Positions 14,480-15,116 of a stretch of DNA of 15,116 nucleotides are shown one piece after another (position 1 is the first letter of the stretch; the number at the start of each line of letters is the position of its first letter). Origin of the DNA: UBA6186 sp050012295 (lineage in GTDB: Bacteria; Pseudomonadota; Gammaproteobacteria; UBA6186; Azoamicaceae). The notes beneath the pieces are model-generated. The model worked only from the letters and a program-made list of their open reading frames with translations. It did no database searches and was not told where the DNA came from. The translations under genes and the position numbers were made by a program. The stretch covers positions 1-15,116 of the forward strand of contig JBEKHL010000037.1 of the NCBI GenBank assembly GCA_050012295.1, read 5' to 3'.

Positions 14480-15116
14480 TAGTGTTTACGTTATAGTTTT
14501 TAAAATAATTAAAACACAGGTAAGCAAAGATGTGTGAAGCATGTACCATGCACATGGTTATGTAAGTATAACGAGAGGTTCCAGCCATAGAGCAAAAAAA
14601 CAAAACCAACACCATAGATAAACCAACGGCATTAAAACATACTAATGGTATGGCAAACCAATTAACGCTACCCATTTTATGTAGCGCGAATATTCCAAAA
14701 ACAAAGTATATAAAACTTAATATAGTTGGTATTAGATTAGGCATTATTAAATAGACGCCAACAGTAGCTATCCAGTATAATACAGAATTATTAGTTAAAA
14801 AATCATTAATATATTTAAAACCAGAAGGATATATTAAGATACTAATCATATTAATACTTCTATGTTTTAGGTATGCTAATGGATGTTTTACAATGGCTGT
14901 AATCCAAGCGAGATATAGCTCTTTTCTTTCTACTTCGTTAACCCCCTTTCTTAATATAGCATCGTTAACAAAAACTAGATTATCAACCGAGTGATGTTTA
15001 AAAAGATCTGCATGGTTAAAGCGACCTAAATTGGGATTGATTTTATTAAAAACAGGTTGGGTATTAAATTTATTAGCAAGTTCTTGCATAGAAAAGTTTT
15101 TATTTTTAGCAAAACC
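14472..15116 (-). CDS. Multi-spanning membrane protein, N-terminal part outside the window
   Basis: The frame is open to the last base (residues GFAKNKNFS before the first Met at 15089), so this is the C-terminal 214 residues of a longer protein. The first ~95 residues are mostly soluble, with KELYLAWITAIVKHPLAYLKHR, a pattern I associate with bacterial inner-membrane proteins related to GT-C type glycosyltransferases. Four to five hydrophobic segments follow (from about 100 to 205), with GTSRYTYI between the last two. A transferase role is a guess; the catalytic part would be upstream. The stop overlaps the uvrB start by 8 bp (ATGAATAA), so the genes are probably co-transcribed. Confidence 0.75.
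   Translation of the reverse strand, partial: GFAKNKNFSMQELANKFNTQPVFNKINPNLGRFNHADLFKHHSVDNLVFVNDAILRKGVNEVERKELYLAWITAIVKHPLAYLKHRSINMISILIYPSGFKYINDFLTNNSVLYWIATVGVYLIMPNLIPTILSFIYFVFGIFALHKMGSVNWFAIPLVCFNAVGLSMVLVLFFCSMAGTSRYTYITMCMVHASHIFAYLCFNYFKNYNVNTNE

Overview
The window is AT-rich and low in non-coding DNA. It looks like an obligate intracellular alphaproteobacterium, most likely a member of the Rickettsiales. Three things point that way: a stand-alone HD-type (p)ppGpp hydrolase of the rickettsial SpoT-paralogue kind, beside it a ProP/MHS-type MFS transporter (a pair common in Rickettsiales mobile gene clusters), and a protein carrying eukaryote-like motifs. The assignment rests on protein resemblance only; no rRNA or tRNA is present.

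Layout. (1) 1-2087: two coupled plus-strand genes, an unrecognised beta-rich protein cut by the window edge and an exported TPR-like protein. (2) 2290-3189: an unrecognised 299-aa protein behind a good sigma70-type promoter. (3) 3380-5330: a small alarmone hydrolase and a convergent MFS transporter whose coding ends overlap by 98 bp. (4) 5690-10493: a group II intron on the minus strand, with domains V and VI, a GUGCG 5' end and a reverse transcriptase/maturase ORF. The ORF is cut in two by a 2,616-bp serine-recombinase element on the plus strand (6724-9339). (5) 10620-11321: a 233-aa protein with a basic NLS-like cluster and a C-terminal segment that fits the eukaryotic ubiquitin-interacting motif (UIM), so a candidate host-directed effector. 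(6) 11304-15116, minus strand: a multi-spanning membrane protein (partial), uvrB and brnQ, overlapping head to tail as a likely operon.

The most interesting part is the nested element. Joining the intron flanks at a 2-bp TC core (GA on the coding strand) restores an uninterrupted 490-codon RT. The insertion lies in RT motif A, next to the first catalytic Asp. Joining the element's own two ends places an RBS and ATG from its right end (9330) in frame with a start-less DUF5372-like ORF at its left end. The element's first gene is therefore complete only in the excised circle. In that circle four overlapping genes (DUF5372-like, two small ORFs, recombinase) would cover every base, a circular operon without intergenic DNA.
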